Positions 52,235 to 61,778 of a DNA stretch of 64,000 nt are shown here, one piece after another; within the stretch, counting starts at the first letter, position 1; the number at the start of each line of letters is the position of its first letter. The notes under the pieces are model-generated. The model was not told the DNA's origin. It was given only the letters and a program-made list of their open reading frames with translations, and did not search any database. This DNA is from Paucibacter sp. TC2R-5 (lineage in GTDB: Bacteria; Pseudomonadota; Gammaproteobacteria; Burkholderiales; Burkholderiaceae_C), in contig NZ_JAJIRQ010000004.1 in assembly GCF_025717605.1 (NCBI RefSeq), forward strand, positions 132,804 to 196,803, in the 5' to 3' direction. The position numbers were made by a program, and so were the translations under genes.

Positions 52235-52306
52235 TATTTCCTGATGAATACTTGAGTCCCTGTGAAGAAACGCTGCCGCAGAGGCGGCAAAAAATGGAGA
52301 ATTCGT

Positions 52307-52729
52307 ATGGAGTGCACGATCAATTGGATGGGCGCAGGTGGTATGGCTTTTGTGGCCGAAACCGGCAGCGGTCACATGCTGGCGATGGACGGTGCGCCGG
52401 ACGGCGGCGGTCGAAATTTGGCGCCTCGTCCCATGGAAACCGTGTTGGCCGGCACGGGCGGTTGCACCGCCTATGACGTGGTGTTGATCCTCAAACGCGG
52501 GCGCCATGATGTGACCGGTTGCCAAGTCAAACTGACTGCCGAACGGGCGCCGACCGAACCCAAGGTCTTTACCGCCATCCATATGCATTTCCTGGTGACT
52601 GGGCGCGGGCTCAAGCAAGATGTGGTGGAGCGCGCGGTAGCTCTGTCGCATGAAAAATACTGCTCGGCCAGCATCATGTTGGGCAAAACGGCGGCGATGA
52701 CGACCTCGGTCGAGCTGATCGAAGGATGA
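52307..52729 (+). CDS. OsmC-family peroxiredoxin-like protein
   Basis: 140 residues. The two conserved cysteines are in 'GTGGCTAYDVVLIL' and 'EKYCSASIML'. The family includes organic-hydroperoxide reductases (OsmC/Ohr); this one is of the short YhfA-like branch ('MECTINWMGAGGMAFVAETGSGH'). The start at 52307 has GGAG 7 bases ahead. It ends 13 bases from coq7. Confidence 0.85.
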   Translation: MECTINWMGAGGMAFVAETGSGHMLAMDGAPDGGGRNLAPRPMETVLAGTGGCTAYDVVLILKRGRHDVTGCQVKLTAERAPTEPKVFTAIHMHFLVTGRGLKQDVVERAVALSHEKYCSASIMLGKTAAMTTSVELIEG

Positions 52730-52742
52730 GCTGCGGGGCTTG

Positions 52743-53390
52743 CTAAATGTAATGTGCGGTGCGGGTCATCACGCATGCCGCCAAACGCATCAGTTTGCCC
52801 AGCGGGGCCGACAAGGGGCGCGCACCGGCGTCCAGGGCTTCTGCGGCGTGGCGGGCCTCTTCCTCTTTCATTTGAGTAACGATGGCGCGCGAGCGCAGGT
52901 CATTGAGTGGCAGGCGTTCGAGGTGAGTGGCCAGATGCTGCTCCACCTGGCGTTCGGTTTCGACCACAAACCCCAAACTGTTGCGGTCGCCGGCCAGGCC
53001 CGCCAAGCTGCCAATCGCAAAGGCGCCGCCGTACCACAGCGGGCTCAAACGACTGGTGTGGCTGCCCAATTCATCAATGCGTTGCTGCGTCCATGCGAGG
53101 TGATCCAACTCTTCTTTGGCGGCTTGGGCAAAGTGGGCGCGTAAATCAGGGTCGCGTGTCAGCAGCGCTTGCGACTGATACAGCGCCTGCGCGCAAATCT
53201 CACCCACATGATTGACCCGCATCAGCGCTGCGGCGAGTTGCACTTCAGCGGGGCTCAAGGCGGACTCGTCGACAATGGATTTCGCAGGGGAGGCACGCGC
53301 GGCCGGTGGTTTGCCGAATACAGTCCTCAGCCCATGGTCGGCGCTGGCCAGTAGCAGGTCCAGTTTTGAGAGCTTGATGCGAGAGGTCAT
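52743..53390 (-). CDS. coq7: 2-polyprenyl-3-methyl-6-methoxy-1,4-benzoquinone monooxygenase Coq7
   Basis: 215 residues. The diiron ubiquinone hydroxylase of beta- and gammaproteobacteria. Iron ligands come from 'VNHVGEICAQALYQ', 'EELDHLAWTQQRIDE' and 'EEEARHAAEALD' (E..ExxH twice). It inserts the C6 hydroxyl of ubiquinone. A run of nine G lies 10 bases upstream of its start on the plus strand (nine C in its own transcript). Confidence 0.94.
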   Translation of the reverse strand: MTSRIKLSKLDLLLASADHGLRTVFGKPPAARASPAKSIVDESALSPAEVQLAAALMRVNHVGEICAQALYQSQALLTRDPDLRAHFAQAAKEELDHLAWTQQRIDELGSHTSRLSPLWYGGAFAIGSLAGLAGDRNSLGFVVETERQVEQHLATHLERLPLNDLRSRAIVTQMKEEEARHAAEALDAGARPLSAPLGKLMRLAACVMTRTAHYI

Positions 53391-53493
53391 GGGTGTTGGT
53401 GGGGGGGGGCGAAGAAGCGGGTCTAAAGCCCGCAGTCTACGGGGCGCTCGGTCAAAACCACCGAATGTGACGATGTTGTGATGCCTGTTTTTT

Positions 53494-53509
53494 GTTGTGA
53501 GTCAACAAC
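53494..53509. repeat. Inverted repeat before porin 1
   Basis: GTTGT-GAGTCA-ACAAC, 144 bases upstream of the first porin ATG. It could be an operator; the 262-base gap between coq7 and the porin otherwise holds only promoter DNA and a G9 tract at 53401-53409. Confidence 0.35.
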
Positions 53510-53652
53510 GCAAACCCTAGTTTTATCGGCCCTGTTGTCGAAAAGTGGCATTCATCTGGTGCAATACGGCAACTTCCGATGAAGGGAGTGGGTCCGGCGA
53601 GCGCTAAGTGGTGTTTGCAGATCGGCCCTTTTTGAACACTTAGGAGTATCGA

Positions 53653-54681
53653 ATGAAGAAATCTATTGTTGCTTTGGCCGTACTCGGCTCGTTCGCTGGC
53701 GTCGCAGCTGCTCAATCGTCGGTGACCTTGTTCGGCGTGGTTGACGCTGCTATGCGTTACACCGATGCCAACGGCAAGAGCGTGTACAGCCTGGCTTCCG
53801 GTGGCAACACCACCAGCCGTTTCGGCGTGCGTGGCGTTGAAGACCTCGGCGGCGATCTGAAGGCTGGCTTCTGGCTGGAAGGCGCTGTTAACACTGACAC
53901 CGGTGCAGCTGATTCCGCTTTCTGGGCTCGCCGCGCTACCGTCAGCCTGATCTCGGCCAGCATGGGCGAAGTGCGCCTGGGTCGTTTCAAGACCATCACC
54001 AAGATCACTGTTGAAGATTTCGATCCTGTCAGCGCCACTGGCCTGGGTTCGGTCTACAACCTGTACAGCACGCTGGGCGCGACTGGCCTGAACACAAGCC
54101 GCACCGACAACCAAGTGTCGTACTCCGCTCCAGCTAATCTGGGTGGTTTCTACGGCACGCTGGAAGCTTCGGCCGGCGAAGGCACGAATGAGTTGAACAA
54201 GAGCGTTGGTGGCCGCGTGGGCTACAAGGCTGGCGCGTTCAATGTGGCTGCTGCCTACACTGAGTTCGGCACCAACACGAAGTTCAAGTTCATGAGCTTG
54301 GGCGGTTCGTATGACTTCGGCATGGCCAAGGTCAGCGGTCTGTACTCGACCAACGAGTTTGGTGAGCACAGCCAAGACCTGTACACCATCGCCGTGACTG
54401 CACCTATCGGTGCCGGCTCGGTCTGGGCTTCGTACACCGACGCCAGCTACAGCAAGAGCAATGCCAAGACTGTTGCCGTTGCTGGTGACTCTTCGCAGCT
54501 GGCTGCTGGCTATGTGCACAACCTGTCCAAGCGCACTGCGCTGTACACGACCGTGTCTTACATCGACAACAAGGCCGGTGCTAGCTTCGGTGTCAACGGT
54601 ACTGGCGCCAGTGCTAACCCTGCAGTCGTCAAGGACGGCCGTTCCGGCGGTGTCGACGTCGGCGTGCGTCACAGCTTCTAA
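53653..54681 (+). CDS. Gram-negative porin (Burkholderiales type)
   Basis: 342 residues. Signal peptide 'MKKSIVALAVLGSFAGVAAAQ', mature start 'SSVTLFGVVDAAMRYTD', then 16-strand-type barrel repeats such as 'SRFGVRGVEDLGGDLKAGFWLEGAV' and a C-terminal Phe ('GVDVGVRHSF') required for insertion by BAM. It forms a trimeric water-filled channel in the outer membrane. AGGAG precedes the start. It is monocistronic with a terminator after it. Codon use is strongly biased, suggesting high expression. Confidence 0.93.
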   Translation: MKKSIVALAVLGSFAGVAAAQSSVTLFGVVDAAMRYTDANGKSVYSLASGGNTTSRFGVRGVEDLGGDLKAGFWLEGAVNTDTGAADSAFWARRATVSLISASMGEVRLGRFKTITKITVEDFDPVSATGLGSVYNLYSTLGATGLNTSRTDNQVSYSAPANLGGFYGTLEASAGEGTNELNKSVGGRVGYKAGAFNVAAAYTEFGTNTKFKFMSLGGSYDFGMAKVSGLYSTNEFGEHSQDLYTIAVTAPIGAGSVWASYTDASYSKSNAKTVAVAGDSSQLAAGYVHNLSKRTALYTTVSYIDNKAGASFGVNGTGASANPAVVKDGRSGGVDVGVRHSF

Positions 54682-54719
54682 GCAATACGGCTGATGGGCT
54701 TTCGGGCCTGTTGACCAGC

Positions 54720-54743
54720 AAGCCGCCTTCGGGCGGCTTTTTT
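54720..54743 (+). terminator. Terminator of porin 1
   Basis: AAGCCGCC-TTC-GGGCGGCTT followed by a T run. It lies about 40 bases after the stop. Confidence 0.88.
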
Positions 54744-54873
54744 GTGTCCGGTAGCAAAGCAAGTCACATGGGTGACAGGGTTAGCGCCTGTGGGTGTCGA
54801 GCAACACAGCCCCCTATGAGTCGATTGAATACTTCAAAATCAAGTCATTCGAATTTGATAACAGGAGACATCC

Positions 54874-56115
54874 ATGAAGAAGACCTATCTCGCCCTCAGC
54901 TTGTTGGCTGCCAGCACTTCCGCCGCTTGGGCGCAGTCCAGCAGCGTGACGCTGTACGGCATCGTCGACGCCGGTGTGACTTACACCTCGGGTGTGCGTG
55001 GCGGCAATGTCACGCAGGTGGTCAGCGGCATCATGGACGGCTCCCGCCTGGGCGTGCGCGGCACCGAAGATCTGGGTGGCGGTTTTAGCGCCGGCTTCAC
55101 CTTGGAAAATCGCCTTGAGGCCGACACCGGCGGAACCAGCAACCGCCCTGTCAGCGGTGGACAGCTGCCCGATCGCTTGAGTCAGGCCAAGCTGCTGGGC
55201 TTGCCGGCGGCATTGCAGCCCATTGTGAACGGCGTCGCTGCGAATCTCGGTAATAGCTTTGGCGTCAACGTCGCCAACAACTTCTGGGATCGGCAGGCCT
55301 TTGTTCGCCTGGTGACGCCGGTCGGTGCGGTATCCGCTGGCCGCCAGTACACGCCCGCTTATTTGATGCAGGCCGAGTTTGACATCATGCAAACCCAGTC
55401 CAGCCTGGCGGCGGGTCAAGTGGCCAGCTTCCCACCTGCGATCGACATCCGCCAGAGCAACTCGGTGCAATACGGCATTCAAACGGGCGGATTCACCGCG
55501 GCTGCCATGGTTGCTGCCGGAGAAGGGTCTGCTGCGCAGGGCCATTTCATGGGCCTGCTGAGCTACTACCGCTCGGATGCTTTCACCGTGGGTTTTGGCT
55601 ATCAAGAGCGTGAAAACGAAAACGGCCAGAAGTCGCTGAAAAATCTTGTCGTCGGCGCATCTGCAGCATTGGGCCCGGGCAAGCTGAGCGCGATGTACAT
55701 CACCGCCAAGGATGACAATCCTTCCGGCTTGGGTGGCATCCGCGCGTCTTTGCTGGCAAGTCCGTCCACGGCGCCTTTTGCCGGTTTGGTGTCGAATGCC
55801 TATATCAATGCCTTGAAGCAAGACTCGGTGTTGATGCACATTGGTTACAAGATGACGATGGGCGCGAATACCTTCTACACGGCGTATTCGAAGCTTGACG
55901 ACAAGACGAAATCCAATGCCGATACCCAGTCTTACGGGGTTGCTTACACCTACTCCTTCTCCAAGCGCACCGATGTCAATATGGTGCTGACTCACTTCGA
56001 CAATACCGGTCTGGGCCAGATGGCTCCTGGTGGCGCTGGCTTCTTGGGCGGCGTGACCACCAGTGCCGGTACCGATTCCAACAGCTTCGGCGTCGGCTTG
56101 CGTCACCGCTTCTGA
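54874..56115 (+). CDS. Second Gram-negative porin, larger
   Basis: 413 residues. Signal peptide about 1-21 (ending SAAWAQ), mature start 'SSSVTLYGIVDAGVTYTSG', barrel motifs 'SRLGVRGTEDLGGGFSAGFTLENRL' and C-terminal 'GVGLRHRF'. It is about 70 residues longer than the first porin because of larger loops (around residues 85-130 and 155-185). It has a different promoter and ribosome site (CAGGAG) from the first and ends in its own terminator. Confidence 0.93.
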   Translation: MKKTYLALSLLAASTSAAWAQSSSVTLYGIVDAGVTYTSGVRGGNVTQVVSGIMDGSRLGVRGTEDLGGGFSAGFTLENRLEADTGGTSNRPVSGGQLPDRLSQAKLLGLPAALQPIVNGVAANLGNSFGVNVANNFWDRQAFVRLVTPVGAVSAGRQYTPAYLMQAEFDIMQTQSSLAAGQVASFPPAIDIRQSNSVQYGIQTGGFTAAAMVAAGEGSAAQGHFMGLLSYYRSDAFTVGFGYQERENENGQKSLKNLVVGASAALGPGKLSAMYITAKDDNPSGLGGIRASLLASPSTAPFAGLVSNAYINALKQDSVLMHIGYKMTMGANTFYTAYSKLDDKTKSNADTQSYGVAYTYSFSKRTDVNMVLTHFDNTGLGQMAPGGAGFLGGVTTSAGTDSNSFGVGLRHRF

Positions 56116-56167
56116 TCGTTTTTATCGCTGTATTTCGGGCGCGCTCAAGATGAGCGGCCTGTCTTGA

Positions 56168-56200
56168 AAAAGGGTCGCAGAGCGACCCTTTTCTTTTTTT
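56168..56200 (+). terminator. Terminator of porin 2
   Basis: AAAAGGGTCGC-AGA-GCGACCCTTTT with a T-rich tail to 56200, about 55 bases after the stop. Confidence 0.88.
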
Positions 56201-56207
56201 AGGCAGA

Positions 56208-56237
56208 TTTTTGGGGCGATCCCGGCCTTCGTATACT
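56208..56237 (+). promoter_or_regulatory. Promoter candidate for the DUF3047 gene
   Basis: TATACT (56232-56237) is a strong -10, with TTTTTG at 56208-56213 as -35 (18-base spacer). It ends 6 bases before the ATG, so the message may be leaderless. Confidence 0.4.
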
Positions 56238-56243
56238 GTGCAA

Positions 56244-57038
56244 ATGCCTGAGCAAAGCCCGCCGTCACCCTTATCGCTGAGGTCTTTTGGCCTATTGCTT
56301 GCCGCAGTCGGAATACTTCTGGCTTGTGCCTCGCCTGCGCCTCCACACATCAAGCCAATCGAGGCCTACGCTCCAGTCGAATCCATGCCGGAGGCGCTGG
56401 TGGATTGGTCGGCTAAAGAGTTGCCGGGCAAGCGCGTCACGCAGTATTCCTTGGCCAAGCGGGGTGGACAGGATTGTGTGTTGGCACAGGCCGCCGAATC
56501 CGTCAGCCTGTGGCGCCGTGAGCTGAAGATCGAACCCGAGCAGCTCGAGGCGGTGCAATTCGATTGGTGGATACATGCACTGGACGCGCGCTCATCGGTC
56601 CAAGAGGCTGACACCGATGACGCGCCGGCGCGCCTGCTTTTGGGCTTTGCTGGCGATGAAGGCAGCTTGTCCTTGCGTAACCGCATGCAGTTCGAGTTGG
56701 TGCAGACCCTGACCGGTGAGGCGCCTCCGTTTGCGACGCTGATGTATGTATGGGATGCCCATGCCGCGCCGGAGACGGTGCTGATCAGCACGCGCAGCGA
56801 CCGCGTTCGAAAGATTGTCGTCGGCTCCGGCGAGGGTGGGCGAGGAACTTGGCAACGTCTGCGGCGCAATGTGCGTGCCGACTATATGAAGGCTTTTGGC
56901 GAGGAGCCCGGTCGGCTCACCTCAATGGCTATGATGACCGACGGCGACAATACACGCAGTCGCGCCGAAGCCTGTTACGGCAATATTCTGTTGCTGGATG
57001 CCCATCAGCAGGCGCTCAAGGGGAGCTTGCAATTTTGA
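56244..57038 (+). CDS. DUF3047 lipoprotein
   Basis: 264 residues. A signal sequence ends in a lipobox LLAC (Cys28). The body fits DUF3047: 'FDWWIHALDARSSVQEADTDDAPARLLLGF', 'TLMYVWDAHAAPETVLIS', 'VVGSGEGGRGTWQRLRRNVRADYMKAFGEEPGRLTSMAMMTDGDNT'. The family has a galactose-binding-like fold but no known task. No Shine-Dalgarno is visible. It lies 191 bases before the peptide transporter genes, with an inverted repeat between. Confidence 0.8.
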   Translation: MPEQSPPSPLSLRSFGLLLAAVGILLACASPAPPHIKPIEAYAPVESMPEALVDWSAKELPGKRVTQYSLAKRGGQDCVLAQAAESVSLWRRELKIEPEQLEAVQFDWWIHALDARSSVQEADTDDAPARLLLGFAGDEGSLSLRNRMQFELVQTLTGEAPPFATLMYVWDAHAAPETVLISTRSDRVRKIVVGSGEGGRGTWQRLRRNVRADYMKAFGEEPGRLTSMAMMTDGDNTRSRAEACYGNILLLDAHQQALKGSLQF

Positions 57039-57124
57039 TCTCACGCAGGCTCATTAGACTGCTCTAAGGGCTTACCCGTTTGTGGCGAGGTACGCTCTTC
57101 GCCATCATGTGGTAGCTTTTCCTT

Positions 57125-57148
57125 TGCGCCGGTTTTAAAGCCGGCGCA
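57125..57148. repeat. Inverted repeat upstream of the transporter operon
   Basis: TGCGCCGG (57125-57132) and CCGGCGCA (57141-57148) with an 8-base AT-rich loop. No U-run. It may stabilise the end of the DUF3047 message or act as an operator. A TATAGT-like -10 lies 17 bases further on (57165-57170). Confidence 0.4.
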
Positions 57149-57229
57149 CGCTTGGCTCTACTCCTATAGTCTTCTTGGCCGCCCGCGATTGCGTCGCTCG
57201 TCGGGCAGCCACCGGTCCATGCACAACCC

Positions 57230-58207
57230 ATGCTAGTTTTCATTCTCAGACGCCTTGCCCAAGCCATCATTGTGATGTTGACGGTGGCTTTTATCGCCTT
57301 CATGTTGTTTCAGTATGTGGGCGACCCGGTGACTAATTTACTCGGGCAAGACGCGACCGAGGAACAGCGCGTGGCCCTGCGCCATGACCTCGGTCTCGAC
57401 GCGCCGTTCCCGGTCCAGTTCGCCCGCTTCATCGGCAATGCGCTGCAGGGCGAGTTCGGGCTCAGCCTTCGTCAGGGTCGCAAGGTCTCCAGCTTGATCG
57501 TCGAGCGTTTCCCTGCAACCTTGGAGTTATCGATGGTGGCCGGTCTGATTGCACTTGGCGTAGGCATTCCGCTGGGCGTTTATGCGGCCCTAAGGCGTGG
57601 CCGGGCCAGCTCGCAGTTGCTGATGATGTTCTCGCTTTTGGGCGTTTCGCTGCCGACCTTTTTGATCGGCATCTTGCTGATCCTGGTCTTCGCGGTCTGG
57701 CTGAAATGGTTGCCCAGCTTCGGGCGCGGTGACGTGACCGCGTTCGGCACTTGGACCACCGGCCTGCTGACCGCTGACGGCCTGCGTCACGTCTTGCTGC
57801 CGGCGATCACGCTGTCGGTGTTTCAGCTGACCTTGATCATGCGTTTGGTCCGTGCGGAGATGTTGGAGGTACTGCGCACCGACTACATCAAGTTCGCGCG
57901 GGCACGCGGCTTGAGCAATCGCAGTGTCTACTTCGGCCATGCGCTGAAGAACACCTTGGTGCCGGTGATCACCATCACGGGCCTGCAGCTCGGCTCCTTG
58001 ATTGCTTTCGCCATCATCACCGAGACCGTGTTCCAGTGGCCGGGCATGGGGCTGCTCTTCATTCAGGCGGTGCAGTTCGCCGACATCCCGGTGATGGCGG
58101 CCTATCTGTGCCTGATCTCCTTCATTTTCGTGACCATCAACCTGCTGGTTGACTTGCTCTATTTCGCGGTCGACCCGCGTTTGCGTGTCGAAGGCAAGGC
58201 GCATTGA
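57230..58207 (+). CDS. Peptide ABC transporter permease (DppB type)
   Basis: 325 residues. Six membrane helices, an N-terminal helix and the conserved cytoplasmic loop 'VRAEMLEVLRTDYIKFARARGLSNRSVYFGHALKNTLVPVITITGLQLG' (EAA loop). One half of the channel for di-/oligopeptides or nickel. It is followed by its partner permease 46 bases on, and no binding-protein gene is beside it. Confidence 0.9.
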   Translation: MLVFILRRLAQAIIVMLTVAFIAFMLFQYVGDPVTNLLGQDATEEQRVALRHDLGLDAPFPVQFARFIGNALQGEFGLSLRQGRKVSSLIVERFPATLELSMVAGLIALGVGIPLGVYAALRRGRASSQLLMMFSLLGVSLPTFLIGILLILVFAVWLKWLPSFGRGDVTAFGTWTTGLLTADGLRHVLLPAITLSVFQLTLIMRLVRAEMLEVLRTDYIKFARARGLSNRSVYFGHALKNTLVPVITITGLQLGSLIAFAIITETVFQWPGMGLLFIQAVQFADIPVMAAYLCLISFIFVTINLLVDLLYFAVDPRLRVEGKAH

Positions 58208-58253
58208 TGATGTCACCCGCCAAACCCCGTCTTCTTGCCGAGTTTCTTCACGC

Positions 58254-59189
58254 ATGAGTTCTCTTTCTTCGACTGCTGCGCCGGGTGCGCTGAGCCGTTT
58301 TTTTGCAGGCGACGTCTGGCATTCTTTCCGCTCGTCGCCGGTGGCGATGATGGCGGCGGTGATTGCCTTTGTTTGCATTTTCTGTGCGCTGTTTGCGGAA
58401 TTCATTGCCCCGCACAACCCCTTTGATTTGGCTTCGCTGGAATTGATGGATGCGCGCCTGCCACCCGCTTGGATGGAAGGCGGCAGCAGCAAATACCTGC
58501 TCGGCACCGATGATCAGGGGCGCGATTTGCTCTCGGCGCTGATGTATGGCGCGCGCATCTCTCTGTTCGTCGGCTTTGCCTCGGTGCTGCTGTCGATGAC
58601 GATTGGCGTTGGCTTGGGTCTGCTGTCGGGCTTTGTGGGCGGCAAGGTCGATGCCTTCATCATGCGCATCTGCGATGTGATGCTGTCCTTTCCGTCCATC
58701 TTGATCGCCTTGCTGATCGACGGCGTCGGCCGCGCGATGTTCCCGAACGCGCATGACAGCTTGGCTTTTTTGGTCCTGATTCTGGCGATCTCGTTGACCG
58801 GTTGGGTGCAGTACGCGCGCACGGTGCGAGGCACGACCATGGTGGAGCGCAACAAGGAATATGTGCAGGCGGCCCGCGTGATCGGCGTGGCGCCTGGGCG
58901 CATCATGCGCCGCCATGTCTTGCCCAATGTCCTGGGCCCGGTGCTGGTGTTGGCGACCATTCAAGTGGCGGCCGCCATCATCACCGAGGCTACGCTGTCA
59001 TTTCTCGGTGTCGGTGTGCCACCGACCAGCCCCTCGCTGGGGACCTTGATCCGCGTTGGCAATGACTTCTTGTTCTCGGGCGAATGGTGGATCACCATCT
59101 GGCCCGGCGCCATGCTGGTGCTGATCGCGCTGAGCGTGAACCTGCTTGGCGACTGGCTGCGCGATGCGCTCAACCCTCGCCTGCGTTGA
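58254..59189 (+). CDS. Peptide ABC transporter permease (DppC type)
   Basis: 311 residues from ATG 58254. Carries the N-terminal DppC extension, 'LGTDDQGRDLLSALMYGARISLFVGF' and the EAA loop 'VRGTTMVERNKEYVQAARVIGVAPGRIMRRHVLPNVLGPVLVLATIQVAAAI'. The reading frame is open 35 codons upstream, overlapping the DppB gene, but that part is not conserved. Confidence 0.9.
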   Translation: MSSLSSTAAPGALSRFFAGDVWHSFRSSPVAMMAAVIAFVCIFCALFAEFIAPHNPFDLASLELMDARLPPAWMEGGSSKYLLGTDDQGRDLLSALMYGARISLFVGFASVLLSMTIGVGLGLLSGFVGGKVDAFIMRICDVMLSFPSILIALLIDGVGRAMFPNAHDSLAFLVLILAISLTGWVQYARTVRGTTMVERNKEYVQAARVIGVAPGRIMRRHVLPNVLGPVLVLATIQVAAAIITEATLSFLGVGVPPTSPSLGTLIRVGNDFLFSGEWWITIWPGAMLVLIALSVNLLGDWLRDALNPRLR

Positions 59190-59207
59190 TAGATAACTCC
59201 TTCCCTC

Positions 59208-60187
59208 ATGACCCAAGCTCTTCTTGAAGTCCGCCATCTGCGGGTCGAATTCCCCACCCGCCACGGCACTTTGCTGGCGCTGGATGACATCAGTTTCGAT
59301 ATTGCGCCGGGCGAGATCCTGGGCGTGGTGGGGGAGTCCGGTGCGGGCAAGTCACTGACCGGCGCGGCCATCATCGGCCTGCTCGACCCACCTGGCCGTA
59401 TCGCCTCGGGCGAGATCCTGCTTGAAGGCCGGCGCATCGACAACTTGCCTTACGACGAGATGCGCAAGATCCGTGGCCGCCAGATCGGTGCCATTTTTCA
59501 GGACCCGCTGACCTCGCTGAATCCGCTCTACACGGTCGGGCGTCAGCTGATCGAAACCATCACCACGCACTTGAACTTGAGTGAAGCGCAGGCGCGCAAA
59601 CGTGCCATCGAGCTGCTGGAGCAAACCGGTATACCTGCGGCGGAAGCGCGCATCGACCAGTACCCGCATCAGTTCTCGGGCGGCATGCGTCAGCGGGTGG
59701 TGATCGCGCTGGCGCTGGCCGGCAGCCCGAAGTTGATCGTCGCGGATGAGCCGACCACCGCCCTGGACGTATCCATCCAGGCACAGATCATTGCTCTGCT
59801 CAAACGCGTCTGCAAAGAGCAGGGCGCAGCGGTGATGCTGGTCACGCACGATATGGGCGTGATCGCCGAGACTTGCGACCGGGTGGCCGTGCTCTATGCC
59901 GGCCGGGTCGCCGAAATCGGGCCGGTGCACAGTGTCATCCATAAGCCTGCCCACCCCTATACCGCCGGCCTGATGGGTGCCATCCCTGTGATGGACGAGG
60001 ACCGCGAGCGCTTGTTGCAGATTGACGGCGCGATGCCGCGCCTGAACGCGATTCCAAAGGGCTGCGCCTACAACCCGCGTTGTCCGCAGGTGTTCGATCG
60101 CTGCCGGGTCGAACGGCCGGAGCTGACTATCGTTGGTGACACCGGTGCCGCTTGCTGGCTGCACAGCGCAACTCAAGGAGTAGCAGT

Positions 60188-60191
<4 letters not shown>
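59208..60191 (+). CDS. Peptide ABC transporter ATP-binding protein (DppD type)
   Basis: 327 residues. Walker A '[11 protein letters not shown]', signature '[13 protein letters not shown]', Walker B '[14 protein letters not shown]', and the oligopeptide C-terminal domain with a Cys-containing '[22 protein letters not shown]' stretch. Its stop overlaps the next gene's start (ATGA). Confidence 0.93.
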
Positions 60192-61174
<983 letters not shown>

Positions 61175-61181
61175 GCCTTCT

Positions 61182-61391
61182 TCAAGGCTTTGCCGGGCTG
61201 GCCGCTGCCGAGGCCGCCGGCGCCGGCTCGGGCAGGCGCAGCGGGCCCTTTTGACCGCAGCCCTGTAGCAAGGCCGAACATGCCAGCAGAGTCAGCAGCA
61301 GGGCGGCCGGCTGGCGTCGTTTTGACCCTGTACGCGCAACGGCCAAGTTTGGCGGGAATACACTGACCAGCATCTTGTACGTTTTCATCAT
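61182..61391 (-). CDS. lptM: Small lipoprotein LptM (YifL-like)
   Basis: 69 residues. Ends in the family's hallmark: lipobox 'LQGC' followed by GQKGPLRLP, with a Pro/Ala-rich tail. LptM helps form native disulfides in the LPS exporter LptD. Two ATGs are adjacent at the start (61391 and 61388), and a third lies six codons in, so the first residue is uncertain. It is divergent from cyaY with 18 bases between. Confidence 0.85.
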   Translation of the reverse strand: MMKTYKMLVSVFPPNLAVARTGSKRRQPAALLLTLLACSALLQGCGQKGPLRLPEPAPAASAAASPAKP

Positions 61392-61409
61392 TGCGGAAGT
61401 TTATCGCCC

Positions 61410-61778
61410 ATGTCTGCTCCTACCCCATCAACGCCTCCGGCCACGCCACTGACTGACGTCGAGTACCTTGCCAAAACGCGGGCGATGCTGGATCACATTG
61501 AGGCCAAAATTGACGAATGGCTGGACAGTGATGTGATCGATATCGATAGTCATCGCAGCGGTGGTTTGCTGGAGTTGAGTCTGCCGGGCGGCAGCAAGAT
61601 CATTCTCAACACCCAGGCCCCCTTGCAGGAACTGTGGATGGCCGCACGCGCGGGCGGCTTCCACTTTCGCTTTGTGGACGGGCTGTGGCTGGACACCAAA
61701 ACCGGCGCCGAGTTTCTCAGCATGCTTGCCGCCCAGGCCAGCGCCCAAGGCGGTAAGCCGCTGAACTTCAGCGTTTGA
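61410..61778 (+). CDS. cyaY: Iron donor protein CyaY (bacterial frataxin)
   Basis: 122 residues. Frataxin fold: N-terminal helix 'YLAKTRAMLDHIEAKIDEWLDSDVIDIDSHRSGG' with acidic iron-binding residues, strand 'LELSLPGGSKIILNTQAPLQELWMAA' and 'FHFRFVDGLWLDTKTGAEFLSML'. It modulates IscS and iron supply for Fe-S assembly. Its stop overlaps the PBP1A stop by 11 bases. Confidence 0.95.
   Translation: MSAPTPSTPPATPLTDVEYLAKTRAMLDHIEAKIDEWLDSDVIDIDSHRSGGLLELSLPGGSKIILNTQAPLQELWMAARAGGFHFRFVDGLWLDTKTGAEFLSMLAAQASAQGGKPLNFSV

Larger units (their letters stand above)
51976..52306. other. 331-base divergent region between ilvA and the OsmC-like gene
   Basis: Carries the ilvA promoter and leader on the minus strand and the ribosome site of the OsmC-like gene on the plus strand. 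In minus-strand order: promoter (52234-52205), a hairpin CGGTATC/GATACCG (52156-52136), a short hairpin CCACC/GGTGG and a strong terminator (52084-52051). I found no tRNA or known riboswitch. A GTG-started 13-codon frame (52182-52141) encoding V-V-S-K-R-Y-F-P-I-G-I-L-M lies in it but has no ribosome site. Confidence 0.6.

Noticed and set aside
53452-54762. A 436-codon open frame antisense to porin 1
   Set aside because: It runs through the strongly biased porin codons and has no ribosome site or family resemblance. The same applies to the 430-codon frame antisense to porin 2 (54814-56106).
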